Shown: positions 1 through 11,643, counted from the first letter of the stretch. The stretch is 64,000 bases of DNA from Breviolum minutum Mf 1.05b.01 (GCA_000507305.1 DF239851.1:94303-158302), one strand, 5' to 3'. A program made the numbers and translations. Notes: a model not told the origin generated them from the sequence alone.

Positions 1-126
1 TGTTCCCCCCCAAATTTGAAGCGCGACTTCAAATGGGACCCAAATGTGTCAAAGAAGCGTAATGCTCGATCTCCTTGACTCCATGACTTCTAATTTCACC
101 AAACTGTGAGCGCCAAGCTGCAAAAG

Positions 127-179
127 TGTGTCGTCAGATTGTGCAAGCAGTGGAAGGAGTGCACAACCTTGCCATAAAT
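127..179 (+). CDS. Possible protein-kinase exon (alpha-E helix region)
   Basis: A 53-base plus-strand exon candidate lies between an AG acceptor (125-126) and a GT donor (180-181, gtggga). Its frame reads CRQIVQAVEGVHNLAIN. This resembles the helix before the catalytic loop of Ser/Thr kinases, where a Q-I-V-x-A-V-x-x-x-H pattern leads into HRD. The HRD loop itself was not found downstream, so the catalytic part is not shown and may lie in an exon I missed. It points right, against the minus-strand genes that fill the rest of the window. The similarity covers only 17 residues and could be chance. Confidence 0.35.
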
Positions 180-537
180 GTGGGAATCTCGACCCCAAAT
201 TGCAAATTTGCTCCTCTCAACTACGATCACCACTTACCTAAGAGGAATTTTCATCTTCCAAACCTGCCTATCATGGGAGTTTCCAGATCGAAGACATGGT
301 TGCGTTCACCCAAACACCACGGTGGACAAAGGTCAAGATCTGAAGATTTCCCACTTCCCCTCAGCTCAGGACACACAATCCAGGACATGGTATTGCGCAG
401 TCAGCACTGCGGATGCCAGAGAGGGACTTCCGCATGGTTATGAATGGCGGTTAGCAGTGAAAAGTGATGTTGAAAGGTTGAAAGGATACACATTGACATC
501 ATATTGACAAATGTCAATACATTTCAATAAATACCAG

Positions 538-693
538 ACCAGTTGATGAGGTTGATGATGATTCTATTGATCTGGTTGAACTATCTTCTCTTCAGCAACC
601 TAAATTGCAGTTCATTCCGGGAGGATTGCCCACGTACGAAACGCAGGTTGGCCCAGTGCCCAAATTCATGACAGCTTCCCCACGAGTCGGACT
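538..693 (+). CDS. Plus-strand exon, acidic then Pro/Gly-rich, function unknown
   Basis: The frame opens after a TGA near 500 and runs through an acidic stretch (PVDEVDDDSIDLVELSSL) into a segment rich in P, G and V (around LQFIPGGLPTYETQVGPV). It has an AG acceptor at 536-537 and a strong GT donor (gtgagt) at 694. The minus-strand frame that crosses the same bases has an internal stop, so plus is preferred. It may belong to the same gene as the kinase-like exon at 127-179. I do not recognise the protein. Confidence 0.5.
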
Positions 694-2234
694 GTGAGTT
701 GTGGAAAAGGGCGGCAGCTTACACAAAAAATCAAAGCAACAGCAACAACAGTTACTGAAGTGAGAAACTGCTAGATCCTCTAGTTGCTGACACAAAAAGG
801 TGCCCAAAAAACACCTTAATATAGGAATATAGGGAATATGATGGAACATGTTGGGCAGACTCTTGGAATGACAACATACAAAATCAACGGTGGAACCCTT
901 CATACTCACCATACATTTCAACTATCAGTGGCCTTAGGCTACTTTTGCAAGCTCGGGGCACCGCCAGCTCAGAAAAAGGTGGATCTCAAGTTCCAGTTTG
1001 ACTGGAGCACTTGGTTTCCAAGCATTGGTGAATTTAACGCAATGCTGACAGGTGAAACATGTTTCACGGATTCACGGTATATATATATATATATATTATA
1101 GACATATCTATTTCGGGCATCTAAGGTTCACCCGGAGCCATCCCTGACTTGGCCAAGGATGACACGGCATGTGATACTTGGAGTATGTGAGGCTTAAAGC
1201 TAACTTCAGCAAAAGATACTTGGAAGTTGAAGAAGCTGACGTCTTTCATTTCCCTTACACTCCAGTTGCTTGGAGCCCCGAAAATCTCCAACTTTAGATG
1301 CCCCAGCAACCATCACTGCCAGTGAGTATGGATTCAAATACTCGCTGCTTATCCAAGGTTTCCCGCACCTTGTGCGAGACGCTCATGAGGTCCGAATCCA
1401 CCTCGCGGCATCCCCCCTCAGGCCTCTAAGGGCCATATCTTTTTGGAGAGGAAATTTACCATCTAAATTTGATGGAAAACATTTCCACGGGCAAAATGGT
1501 AGGTCACATCTTCTAATGTTAGATGTGAAATACAAGTACTCGGACTACCATGTTTTGGATGACCACTTGATAAAATATGGTAGTTGCGTTAAATCGACCA
1601 AGATGCGGGTCATCTATGTCCAGAGTTATCATAATTCACTAACCACCATTGAAGAGTGAGGTTGGCTGAGATCATTATATGGCTTCCAAGAGCAGGTGTC
1701 TACTTGCTAGGAGATTTCAGCCTTCAGTCCTAGTGTGAGTCCCCAAGAAGTGTCAGTTCCATGGAGTTCTGTATATACTGGACACACTCACAGTCAGAAA
1801 TGCTTCTCCACAGCAATCAAAGCTTATCAATAGTCTATAGTGAATACTTATCAAGAGTCAGTAATCATCAATGATGTAAAGAGTTACCAAATGCATTCTA
1901 ATGCATTTTCATTTAACCAGGGCTACAGTAATTCGTGTTTGCCCAGTGTGGCATTTTTCCCAACTGCTTTTTGGCATCCGGGTATTTTCGCACCTCATTG
2001 ATTCGACTCCAGTTGTTGGAGGTCATCTCAAGGTTCAAATGTGCCCGTTGGATTCCTGCTGCCACATCCAACTTACATCGAGAGATGCAGGTTTGAAAGA
2101 TGAAGGTGTTCCTGCAGGCGCGGGATGTGTCCGGCAAGTTGAAAAAACCAGTTACCATCCAGAAACCCTTTTGGTGTACATTGGACACCATATGACTCAT
2201 ATGACATTCTGAGGATTACATTCAAGTGCCTTAC
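694..2234. other. Stretch without a supported gene
   Basis: A possible 27-base plus-strand micro-exon (951-977, LGAPPAQKK, followed by a gtggat donor) is too short to trust. A 129-residue plus-strand open frame at 1270-1659 has no recognisable domain. A short TA run lies at 1079-1097. Nothing else stands out. Confidence 0.4.
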
Positions 2235-2343
2235 ATCATCTTTCTTAAGTGGCAACAACAACACATTGCTTGTTGCTTCGCAAACGCTTTCAGATTTCAT
2301 GTCTTTTCCCACGCGGGCTCCCAACAAAACTTCAGCCAAGTTT
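2235..2343 (-). CDS. Internal exon of unknown gene Y1
   Basis: The 109-base exon has an acceptor ending at 2344 and a good GT donor (gtaagg) at 2234. It encodes 36 residues, starting NLAEVLLGARVGKDMKSESV and ending LLLPLKKDD. Just upstream in another frame is a segment reading IDLSDFSEFITAVKKLG, which may be a neighbouring exon or an alternative frame. The product is not recognised. It probably belongs to the same gene as the exon near 4.4 kb, since both lie on the minus strand downstream of channel gene A. Confidence 0.5.
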
Positions 2344-2395
2344 CTTCACTGCTGTGATGAATTCACTGAAGTCAGACAAATCGATGTAAATGATC

Positions 2396-2707
2396 TTATG
2401 CACTACCTGCACTATGCGCCGCAACGTGCCGACTTTTACCATGTGGGACGAATGGGATAATTAAAGCTGATCCATGTCCACGCTCTATGACTGCCACTTG
2501 TATAATATCTGATATTTCAAGAATTTTCAAGACATTACAGACTTGCAAATGGGTATGCCTGAAAATGCTTGACACAGCCAAAGTAACTGATAGAACGCTA
2601 GCGACGACATGTAGCGGCACTCCAGGCTTGCGAGGGGGGTTAGGGGAGACATGGGCGCCTTTGAGATTGCCAATCACCCCGTATCTACCTTCAAGACTAT
2701 GAATCAT
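2396..2707 (-). CDS. Open frame, possible exon(s) of gene Y1
   Basis: An uninterrupted 103-residue minus-strand frame contains a hydrophobic patch (VPLHVVASVLSVTLAVSSIF) that could be a membrane segment. The exon limits cannot be fixed. It lies between two better-supported minus-strand exons, so it may contribute to the same gene. Low confidence, because frames of this length also arise by chance here. Confidence 0.25.
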   Translation of the reverse strand: MIHSLEGRYGVIGNLKGAHVSPNPPRKPGVPLHVVASVLSVTLAVSSIFRHTHLQVCNVLKILEISDIIQVAVIERGHGSALIIPFVPHGKSRHVAAHSAGSA

Positions 2708-4368
2708 ATGAATCTCTAAATCTCCAAATTGAACACATGAGCCATCTGTGTTGGAAGCGAAAATGCTTCCAAACTTGCTGAGACAATTGGGAGATTCTTT
2801 TCAGTTTTCGGAGGCTCAGAATTCAGCCTTGTCAGTCATCAATGCTCGCAAGTGCAAAAGCATGGCCACTAAGACCTGTCGGTAGGACTCATGAAAAATT
2901 GACATGGAGGGTAAGCCAACATTTAAACATGGGGCAAAAAATAGACACAACTGGCCACAGCTTGTTTGTGTTTTGACATGTTTTTTTTTAAAGTTCGATT
3001 TTGAGAAGTCTGAATGTTTGTTCACTCATTTTTAAGCAGGATGTACAATACACTGAAAGATCAGCCTAATGTCTCCGCCCGTAGAAGTACAGTATCATTT
3101 GGTAGACAAGCTAGAGTCACAGTTCTATCTAAGTTCTCTGCTGAACTGCCTCGATTGCTTTGACTGTTGAGATTCATCGATTTTGCATCCATCAGTTGGC
3201 CAGATAGACATGTCCCCCAAACGACTCGACTCGACAACAAATCCAACCTTCAAAAGGCGCGTGAGCCCCACTGAGGGATTCACCATGGAGTTCTGAATGC
3301 AATCCTTGGTGATTCACGGTCGTGAAATCGGCGAAAACCCATAGTTTTCCGAGCCATAACACCAAATCAAAGCATGAATACAACACTGGATCCCAATGAT
3401 ATGCTATGATCCTATGATATTGTACAGGCTTTTGCCAAGAAAGCACTCTCATCGAAAGTGCAAGAATTGAAACCAAACATGATCAAACATTGGCCTCAAC
3501 ATGTTCAAATGTATTGCGCATGCTAGTTCAATCTTGTAAACCTATTAGGAGGAAGCGAGATCACTGCCGATCACGGCACCACTTTCTCTAAATGTTCTCA
3601 TTCAACTGAACTCCCTTTACATCCCCCGCTGGATTAAGTAAGGGGGGTTGCGCACCCCAGTTTTGAGCAAAAGATTGATGCCAGCTGGATGTACCACAGA
3701 ATGTGATTACAAAATTGGTGCATCCAAATAGAAATTCTTTGATGTTTGTGCCTTTCGCATGAGTGACCTGCAACCCACTTTAGAGAAATGGCATGGGTAC
3801 CATCGAAATGCTTTGAGGAAAGCCCCAAGCTCTCATTTTGCGGAACAGTCCTTTGGGATCAACAACCCAGTTCAATCCATACCTGACCTATGCAAACCAC
3901 GAGATGCTACTGCTACACACTCATTGATTCATTCCTTCCAAATCCCTACGGATTGTTTGCCAGTCAACGTATCTATGTGCGGGAGTATGTCTATGATTCT
4001 ATCGTATCGTATCTCTGGAGATGAAGTGACAGGTATGAGCTCTGCAACATGGGGTCACCCCCTACACAAGTAGCCCAGCATCGTCTCTAGAAAATGGATG
4101 TTGGGACATCGCATGATTAGCCAAAGAGCTTAGAAAATGAGACTGCGTTGCTTCCTGTGCCAAGGAACCATGTGGGTCTTAAACCAATGGGACGCTCCGA
4201 CCCATCCAACCCTACCCATTTCGTAGAGAAAAATGGAAAAGGATGGAAAAGGAGATCCCTTTACAATCTTTACATTGTCACGGTCAAGCAATGTCAACCA
4301 CATTCACTTCCCACTGTGGCCCCTTGTCCAAATGACCCTTGAAAAAATCCCGAGGGACTGGCAAGAAG
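2708..4368. other. Stretch without a supported gene
   Basis: Several minus-strand open frames of 60-95 residues occur (3061-3246, 3192-3476, 3634-3828). None has a recognisable motif or a clear pair of splice sites. This should hold the 3' part of gene Y1 if Y1 resembles Y2, but I could not identify a terminal exon. Confidence 0.3.
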
Positions 4369-4440
4369 GTGAAAATAATAGCAAGGTGTTGGATCCCATC
4401 CGCCAAAAAGTGATCCACCAAGGTAGCTCTTTCCTTTGAA
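4369..4440 (-). CDS. Exon of gene Y1, paralogous to an exon at 23.5 kb
   Basis: The minus-strand frame reads ERATLVDHFLADGIQHLAII and continues FTFLP, then meets a GT donor at 4368. The paralogous exon at 23532-23621 reads TLTDHFLADGIDEVAFVFEF then LP. The two share DHFLADGI plus flanking conservative positions. The plus-strand translations also look alike but less so, hence the strand choice. Function unknown. The exon start near 4440 (gagttag acceptor) is approximate. Confidence 0.5.
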
Positions 4441-7390
4441 TCTAACTCCATCCATGCATGTTGCCTCAAAGTGCTGCATATGGGCTGCACACAGAGAAGT
4501 CAAGGTCTGCTGAAGAGTCTGAAGTGGAAATGATAAACAAGTAACATGTTGCAACATCTTAAAGAACTCCCATATTTTGATTGGCGGAACTTGAGCAACA
4601 AGAAATGATCAACGATATTCAACACTGACTGACTCATGATCGACTGTTCAATTTCCACTATGGCCCCTGCATCTGAAACAAGCCAAGTGCCGCGTGAAGC
4701 ATGTTTAAGTGTTAGACAAAACACACAACGAACAAAGCAGCAAAAAGTCTCGAAAAAAAAACCCATCAACAAGTTGAGTTCTTGTTTGGGGATCTGTTTT
4801 CCCTTTTTGTTAGTGAAGTATCCAGTATTCAGGAAACTATAACTACTTGGCCAAGTCAGGCTGCACGCAAATGAATGCCTGCCGGTCATGCACTCGGCTT
4901 AAGCATGCGAGTCGTACGATCGCCAAGTCCTCTGAAGTGATAAAGCTTGCATTGAAGAAGTTGGCGCGAACACGCAAATAACCCCAATAAGCCTCGCTTG
5001 TTGGATCCATCTGAGAGGCACTTAATGCAAGGACTGCAAGGGAATTTCAGGGTACACCCCCCCAATACCACCGCCTAGGAAATACCGCCTTAATTTGGCC
5101 ATATTACTGGAAGGGAGAGTGGTGGTTCATGGTAACTTTAATGAGGCCTTATTTCCTCGGGTGCGTCTTGGGCGGGTGGGTGGGATTGGGACCTTAGATT
5201 CACGAAGGAAAAAAAGTTGCAACTGGATCTGAAAGCCGATTTTACCATAGCATGAGGGGTTGAATGATATTTGCATGGCCACATGCTCATGCCATGCATG
5301 CCATTCTGCTGCTCTTAATCGTAGCAAAGGAACGCTTCGCGGGCTTAAAGAGGACAGGTGAGAAAAGACCTGCATACTTGCAAGCAGCACATCGGCATTC
5401 CTGTGACCGGGCAAAGGGTATCAAATGGCTGTCCTTGACTGGGTTCAAGGTCTAGCATTAATCATGCCCATCTGATCATTGGATCCGGTTCTGTATTGAG
5501 TTCCACGGATCACTTTCCAGAGAAGGGGACCGCAGCACGTGGTTTTACTCAAATCAACTGGCAGTTTTTGGATGGGACCCATTCAAAGTCAACTCAATCA
5601 AGCTTCTGCCCCCCATACCATGGATACTTCCAGAAATTTCGGAAGTTTATGATCTTCGATCCTGCTTAATGGCACTCAATGAGTATGAGAATTGATCGGG
5701 CGATCCTCTCTGGCACCCTTGGCTTGACACCCCTCCCGACCTTGTTCCCAGGAATTTAGAGCCGCGACCACCGCTCAAACCAGAGAGAAATCCAAGCAAG
5801 AAAAGAATGTAGCAATGGAACACATCCTGTCCTCAGCGATTTGAGGTGCAAAAATATCAGTTGGAAAATTTGAAAAAAAAACTCGGATGAATTTTGACTT
5901 TTTTCAATCTTTTCCACAGATCGATGGATCTCCTTTGTCAAAAAAATCAGCCCGGCGAAGTCCAGTGGCCAAATTTTTGGATTTTCTCTTGGAGTTGTGC
6001 CGCGTTCGCGGGCACATTCTCTCCTTGCAGCATCTGAGCGAAATTGAAGGTTTCCTAGGAAGGCTGGAGCAACAAGAAATCGCAAAGTTGAATTTACCAA
6101 AAAAAACAAGGTGAAACACTGCTGTTTTTGTTTTTTTTACCTTCTCACAGTTCTTTTTTACTCCAGGCGGCATATCGAAATCAAGTAGCAAAAATAAGAT
6201 TTTGAAATAAACTTCGTCCTAGTGTGGTAGCAGGGCTGCACATTGAAACAATTTGAAACATGTAGAAACCGTTTAACCCAGCTTCATGCACCGTAAGGAC
6301 TGACCGCAAGTAGTGTAAAGCGGTCGGGCTCAAGGATGCGACGGAAGGAACGACCTGTGCAAAACGGCGCAGCCGCCCCACCAATGATTTCAACCTTCAA
6401 TCACTTGCTCATGCAATGTCCCCCAGCTGTGGTAATCTTATTGCTGGATGCCAAGTCCATTTCAATTCTACATGATCAACTAATATCCTTTTTAGATCTT
6501 TTTAGTGCGTTTAATTACATCAAGCAGCTGTCCAAAATCATCCAAAATCCATACCATTCTCTACCTCCAAGGTCCAAGAGTTCAACGAGTCCAACCCATG
6601 GAATTTTCACCAAACATTGCTGGGAACCCCAACATTCTTTGCATGATCAACGAGATATTGCACCACTTGTTCTGGACGACTCTCACATTGGATCTGGCTC
6701 TGTACCGTGGTGCATTTGCCCAAACCTTCCAACGGTTGATGGAAAGTTTTTTTGATGATTGAAACAAAAAGGTAAAGCTATACTGTAGCTTCATAAGCCC
6801 CGGACTCGTACCTATATATATATATATTGTAACACATGTATATATCTTAAGTATATCTGAATATTACATTATTATCATAGTTTAACGGTATCAATGCAGT
6901 ATATTGATGTGATTTGATGTATACATGTATATATATACACTGTTTTGGCCCCCAAACTGCAAATAAAGAGGTGCTGGATTTGTTTCTAGGAAGCTACAAC
7001 CAATGAAATTGGAGTTGGTGAGTTTGTCTCACATGGGAAATTGGGAAATGGTTGATATACCTGGATTGCCTTTTCAGTGGACTGTCGGAAAATTGTGTTG
7101 TAGTTGTAATGAAACAATATTCATCATATCGAAGACTTATCACAGTGAAACCTCTGATCTTGGAAGTGGATCGTCAATTTGTAAAATTGACGCGAAACAC
7201 AGCACTTGGCATATCTTCGCCGGAGTCCGATTGCAATTTCACAAGCGAGAAAAACCCAGGTTTTCCAGGTTATTCTCTTTCGATCTTTTGACTTCGTAAG
7301 GCGCAACCACTTTCAAACAGGTTGTGATTTTTAAATACATCATCATGCAGCATTTGTTCAAAAACATAACAAGTGACACACCTCCACACT
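4441..7390. other. Sparse region with weak coding signals
   Basis: A minus-strand frame at 4500-4700 contains VLNIVDHFLLLKF, partly echoing the DHFL motif of the neighbouring exon. Around 6010-6070 the DNA resembles 27910-27970 (shared agcatctgagc and aaatt core). An 85-residue plus-strand frame ends at 6762. AT-rich microsatellite-like DNA lies at 6810-6940. No gene can be assigned with confidence. Confidence 0.3.
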
Positions 7391-7481
7391 TTAATCCTTG
7401 AAGCCCTGGATGTTTGGAAGAAGCTCATCCGACACGCCTCGAATAGCCACCAGCACCAAAGCAGCATGGATTTGATCGTGG
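7391..7481 (-). CDS. Channel gene A, terminal exon
   Basis: The exon follows an acceptor (cctag) at 7482 and ends with TAA at 7391-7393. It encodes 29 residues with IHAALVLVAIRGVSDELL. The motif LVLVAIRG matches LVLLAIRA in the terminal exon of gene B (28235-28393), which supports both the frame and its place at the protein end. Gene B continues about 35 residues further with a conserved-looking tail, whereas A stops after QGFKD. A may therefore be truncated, or a distinct last exon was missed. Confidence 0.55.
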
Positions 7482-8058
7482 CTAGGCGTTGTCCAGGAGA
7501 AGACATCCTGTGAATTCAGTCCAAAGCTTTGACGTGCAGTAGAAAACAAGGAAGTACCAGTATCAAAATATATAAGGTGTTAAAATTTGCACATAGAATC
7601 ATAGAGCTCTCTCTTCATCCTCCGCCCCAAGGGTTCAGCCAAGAAAAACACATCTCCATTCATGTTGAAAAAATGTATGCATGTCCAAAGAATTCTATTA
7701 TAGAAATCTAAACATATAAATACCGATATATTTATGTATGGATACTTCTTCAATTTCAACACCTAAAATATAAAATATGTCTATTTTCAAAAAGTTATCT
7801 AAGTAAACAACTATTAAATAATGTGTGTGACTGTCCTCTTATTCATATACGAAAGGCTTGCATGCAGCAGGTTTCTGGATGGTCATCGCGGTAGTGCTAC
7901 TATAGTACTGGTTCGTGGGTGGGAGTAGTAGTAGTGATGGAGACCATGTGACAAATAAACAACTATATATCTATATCATAAATATATATATATATACACT
8001 GTAAGTGTATGAAAGATGGTCTAATTCTCAGACATGCACATTCGATAAACTTCAAAAC
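7482..8058. other. Intron or spacer inside gene A
   Basis: Mostly AT-rich DNA with short TA runs (7970-8000). The phases of the flanking exons do not join directly, so a small exon may be missing here. No coding segment was recognised. Confidence 0.35.
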
Positions 8059-8136
8059 GCATGGATCCGAGCGATGCATCGATTGCGCCTGAAGCTGCCT
8101 CCACTGACTAGGTTTCAGTCGTAATTCCTCATTTGC
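8059..8136 (-). CDS. Channel gene A, C-terminal extension exon
   Basis: The 78-base exon (26 residues, ANEELRLKPSQWRQLQAQ then SM) follows an AG acceptor at 8137-8138 and has a GT donor at 8058. It aligns without gaps with LRRQQWEQLQEII in gene B. In A, the 79-base intron 8137-8215 separates it from the preceding exon; gene B has no intron there. Role: cytoplasmic C-terminal extension of the channel, function not known. Confidence 0.65.
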
Positions 8137-8215
8137 CTGACACATTTGGTGACAGACTTGACACACATCAGATCAAACTGGCCAGTACCTCCTGTAGGCC
8201 AGCAAGGTCCTAGAC

Positions 8216-8362
8216 AGAAATCTCCAACATCTTTTTCTCAAAATTTTGCAGGATCTCATTTCGACATTTTTGCGCCTGAGGATGCACGAAGAGGTCATAG
8301 CGATTATGAATCAACGACAACAAGCTGATACAAGAGGACTCTGCTCGATCACGTTCAGCGAC
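8216..8362 (-). CDS. Channel gene A, C-terminal extension exon with NRYDLF motif
   Basis: The exon runs from an acceptor (gccacag) at 8363 to a GT donor at 8215 and encodes exactly 49 codons. It reads VAERDRAESSCISLLSLI then HNRYDLFVHPQ. Gene B has DRDRAESSCIS and MLALLANRYEIFTRPQ on two separate exons, which join without a gap when its 424-base intron is removed. The motif is not one I can name; it appears specific to this channel group. The segment is predicted cytoplasmic. Confidence 0.7.
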
Positions 8363-9109
8363 CTGTGGCACAGTCCCAATGCAGGATAAATCCAGGTTGG
8401 TACCCTCAGGTATCTGGAAATGTCTGGAAAAATCCTTGGGTTGCCAACCAAATTCTACCTGGATGCTGCTTGATCTTCACTTGTTAGTCAGCACTTTAAT
8501 ACTGTTTCTCCTTGCTCCCGTTGATCTTCTATAAATTGCGTGTGGGCTGGCATGTGCGTGCATTTGAAGCTTGTGTTTTGCTTGCTTGCTGGCTTCTTCG
8601 GTCCCGTACCGGGAGAGAAAACTCTCGTGCGTCATGCGCCCACTGAAATACAACAAGCAACGTCAGGAATCCAGTGGAGCAGCAAAACATAGTAAATTTT
8701 GCGAGACGTCCAAACTTGAAGAACAAACAACAGTGTTGACAAGGGTGTGCTCCCAGGTCCTTCCATCTCAACAGTTTCATGATGCAATCCAGGCCTGCTC
8801 GAAGATAGCATAGGAGCCATGGAACAGGTCAATTTCTGGCAAGTGAGCGCACAAGTCTCGATGCAACGTCTCCTGTAGCAAAACAGAAGAAGCTCAGCTG
8901 GGTGGATGACCGCACTAATTTTGTGGCTAGGTCCTTCGGACACATGGACGGCACACTGTAGATTGGAAAACAATGATGATACTTGCAGGAAGGCACCATT
9001 CAAAACAAACAAACATCACAGGTTGTCAACGCATGTCTCTGCTGAACTTCAAAATTGCTATCCGTTTTTGGAATACATGACATTACCTACTACTGCATTC
9101 ATTTGCAAC
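8363..9109. other. Intronic region of gene A with weak coding signals
   Basis: A minus-strand frame near 8785-8885 (LHRDLCAHLPEIDLFHGSYA) may be an exon, but I cannot fix its limits. The rest holds no recognised feature. Confidence 0.3.
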
Positions 9110-9191
9110 ATATAGCTGATTCCCAATGTCCAGCTCCAAGTTTGGGCCCGACAGCCCTTGGAGCCATTCCAGCAATCCAGTGACAAGCTTC
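9110..9191 (-). CDS. Probable exon of gene A C-terminal region
   Basis: The exon follows an acceptor (gttgcag) at 9192 and has a GT donor at 9109. It encodes 27 residues with KLVTGLLEWLQGLSGPNLEL. I did not find the matching segment in gene B. It is placed in gene A by strand and position only. Confidence 0.4.
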
Positions 9192-9898
9192 CTGCAACAT
9201 TGAAGCCCGAAACCCCCGAAAAAATCCGAGAACTTTGGCGACTTGGTTGTTTCAACCGTAAATGGAAACACATCATTTGTCAACTTGGAGCGTTTATTTC
9301 AAGCAGTGACAATTAACGGCTATGGATTTCACCGACTCCGTTACTCTTGGGTGAAACTTCGAGCTTCCATCTCTCTCCCTCCATCAGTCACTCAGGTTCA
9401 GTGACAGTGGTTGGATGTTTTAGAATTGGTTGGTGCTCCAGTTTTTTCTGAACTGTTCCTTTCTTAATCTTCTTTGAGTTTATCTACGATTGTAATTGTC
9501 TGATGCGAGAAGCAAATGGATGCGGCTTGACATCATTGATCCAACCACCGTTGGCTTGTCAAAAATTGCCAGTACTCGTCCGCAACCTGTAGGGAAGCAA
9601 TCTCCCAACAATTCCCTGGTACACATCAATGCCCAAAGAAGCATGTGAACAATTAAAACAAGTATCACATCAGCATATACACATATGTTGAATCCAACAC
9701 CTAGTACCACGCAGCTATGAGTCGAGAATCTCATGGATTTCTTTGATATTTTTTTAAAAACTATCTATACAGGCACGATTTTAGACAAATAGAAGATGGG
9801 ATATCATTTTTGTGCACTCTGCAAACATCCAAAAAATCTAAAAGACGTTGCTTAGTTCCAAAGACTGAACAAACGTCAGCATATTATGTCAACACCCT
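9192..9898. other. Stretch without a supported exon
   Basis: No convincing coding segment or repeat was recognised. It is presumed to be intron sequence of gene A. Confidence 0.3.
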
Positions 9899-10171
9899 TC
9901 ACACTATCCTCCCATCTCCCCCCATATCCTTCGGCCCAGTCCTCTTTGGAAGTGATCCTGATTCAGCGCCGGCCTCCAAGGGCATCAACTCAAAGCCTTC
10001 TGGAAGGGTCTCCAGTTCCGTTGGGAAAAGGCGGATGTTCTTCAAGCGGGTTTTGGGATCGGGATATAACTCCTGACGCCCAGGAGTTGGTGGCTTGTGT
10101 TCCAAATCACTCAGGCGCTTGGAGGAAAGAAGGGACACACCAAATTTCAATCCAAATGATACCAAATCCAC
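9899..10171 (-). CDS. Open frame, probable exon of gene A
   Basis: A 90-residue open minus-strand frame is charged and proline-rich, with LFPTELETLPEGFELMPLEA in its middle. The composition suits a cytoplasmic linker. It lies between the exon at 10774-10887 and the NRYDLF exon, the same interval where gene B carries a VQFSPEGSWLPSSL segment at 31.2 kb. A distant match between the two is possible. Splice limits were not resolved. Confidence 0.35.
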   Translation of the reverse strand: MDLVSFGLKFGVSLLSSKRLSDLEHKPPTPGRQELYPDPKTRLKNIRLFPTELETLPEGFELMPLEAGAESGSLPKRTGPKDMGGDGRIV

Positions 10172-10773
10172 AAGAAAATTTACAGAAAAATTATGTCATT
10201 TCAATCAGGACACGTCACGTCTGTCTAGTTTCAATTCTCGTGTTTCCCAATCAATTTCGAGACAGACCTTGTTGGATTTGATGCCAAAACATCAAGCGGA
10301 AAAAAAGGGAACAAAACTCAGCAGCATACGCTCACACAAAGTCAGAAGTAAGTCATATGGTAGGCCACAGCGACCATGTCATATCACTTCATTTTCACCA
10401 GTTTTTTTTCTGATTTATGCTATTGATCGAAGCATGATAAATTCATAAATTTAGCTTCATGTTCGTTGTTTCATTGCAAATCGCAAATGCACATTTGGGG
10501 TCCAAGAACTTTCCCTTCCACTTTTCACCACCACGGCATTCTGGGCGGTCCTGGTACTGCTTAGTTCTGCAGCAGCATCGATACCCTTCCTCCAACTGCT
10601 GCTTGTGTCGGCTTAGCACCGATGTCTTGCGCATGCCTTCCACAAAGGCCTCCAATCCCATCGGTGTCAGGTACCGTAACAAAATCAAAACAGTCTTCAA
10701 GAATTTGGGTCTCGTGAAGATTCTTGGCCCCCGCCATGCCCCCGCCCAAAAAAACATCACATCCTTTCCCTCC
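10172..10773. other. Gene A interval with ambiguous coding frames
   Basis: Two overlapping minus-strand frames at 10500-10790 are both open. One contains MGLEAFVEGMRKTSVLSRHK, which looks the more protein-like. I could not choose exon limits. Confidence 0.3.
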
Positions 10774-10887
10774 GGTGATGTTCTCCTTAGCATAATCGCA
10801 GAACATGGAGGCGCACTGCGGGGCGTTCTGCAACGTATTGATCAGATCCTTCCAAGCGGATCGCGTCAGGGCTGTATCCTCCAAAAA
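10774..10887 (-). CDS. Channel gene A, post-cNBD helix exon
   Basis: The exon follows an acceptor (gtcccag) at 10888. It encodes FLEDTALTRSAWKDLINTLQ then NAPQCASMFCDYAKENIT. Gene B at 32113-32189 reads EGNDLVKSLESTPGCAAMFF at the matching place; the shared pattern is P-x-C-A-x-M-F. This directly follows the cyclic-nucleotide-binding-like domain. The downstream limit is approximate because the frame stays open for another 70 residues. Confidence 0.55.
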
Positions 10888-11071
10888 CTGGGACCTTGGG
10901 GCATTTCCAATCAGTAGGCTTATGCAATCAATGGACATCAACTGGCCACTTCAGAATGCATACCAGCCTCTTGAGCCATCACATGCTAAAACCCATCCGA
11001 AAGCCACTAGTCAGAATCACCCACCGGTTTCACCCCCTTTACCTTCGGGAAACCCCGGATGCCAGCCCATC

Positions 11072-11175
11072 CTGTTGATCCAAAGTCAAGACCTCCGAAA
11101 AAGTTCTGGCACTCAGCGTGGAGTGGTGGATAACGCCTTCTGCATACAGAGCAAGTTCCTCAAACCATTCTTCTC
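11072..11175 (-). CDS. Channel gene A, end of cNBD-like domain
   Basis: The 104-base exon follows an acceptor (ctttcag) at 11176. It encodes 34 residues, EEWFEELALYAEGVIHHSTL then SARTFSEVLTLDQQ. The CAG end is followed by GA, so a GA donor is likely. The paralogue B reads CFEELSLY at 33.2 kb. The pattern 'E-L-x-L-(Y/W), H-x-S-T-L-x-A-x-T' resembles the last strands of a cyclic-nucleotide-binding domain. Confidence 0.6.
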
Positions 11176-11643
11176 CTGAAAGTTCCGATGCGGATGGAAG
11201 ATCACCATGGGCAATATTCAACACATAAAACTTAACACATCAAATTCATTTAAATTTCAGTGTTTCAATGATTCTAGTTGGTGAAGTGCACCGGACTGTG
11301 CTCCATCGAATGCAGTATATAGGGATGCGCAGGGCTACTTGAGGCCATACTCAGTCTATTAGTTACAAGTTGCAACATTTACACTAATACCAACAAACAA
11401 AGACAACGTTCTCAAGTCCTGCCTTCAAAGTAGCATTCTGGAGAGGATCCCTTTAGGTTTCAAGTGCTTTTTTTGGCAACCCCAAATTGGCCTCGCCTAA
11501 GACCAAGCGTTCCGTCTTAGGATCTTCAGCCTCGCGGATCACCATGCGATTCATGCGACATCTTCCATCTCTTGACTCCTGTTTTGGTTCACCACTCCCT
11601 TAGTTATAGTATAATCTCGACCAGATCCCCTCGCCGCCTCTAC

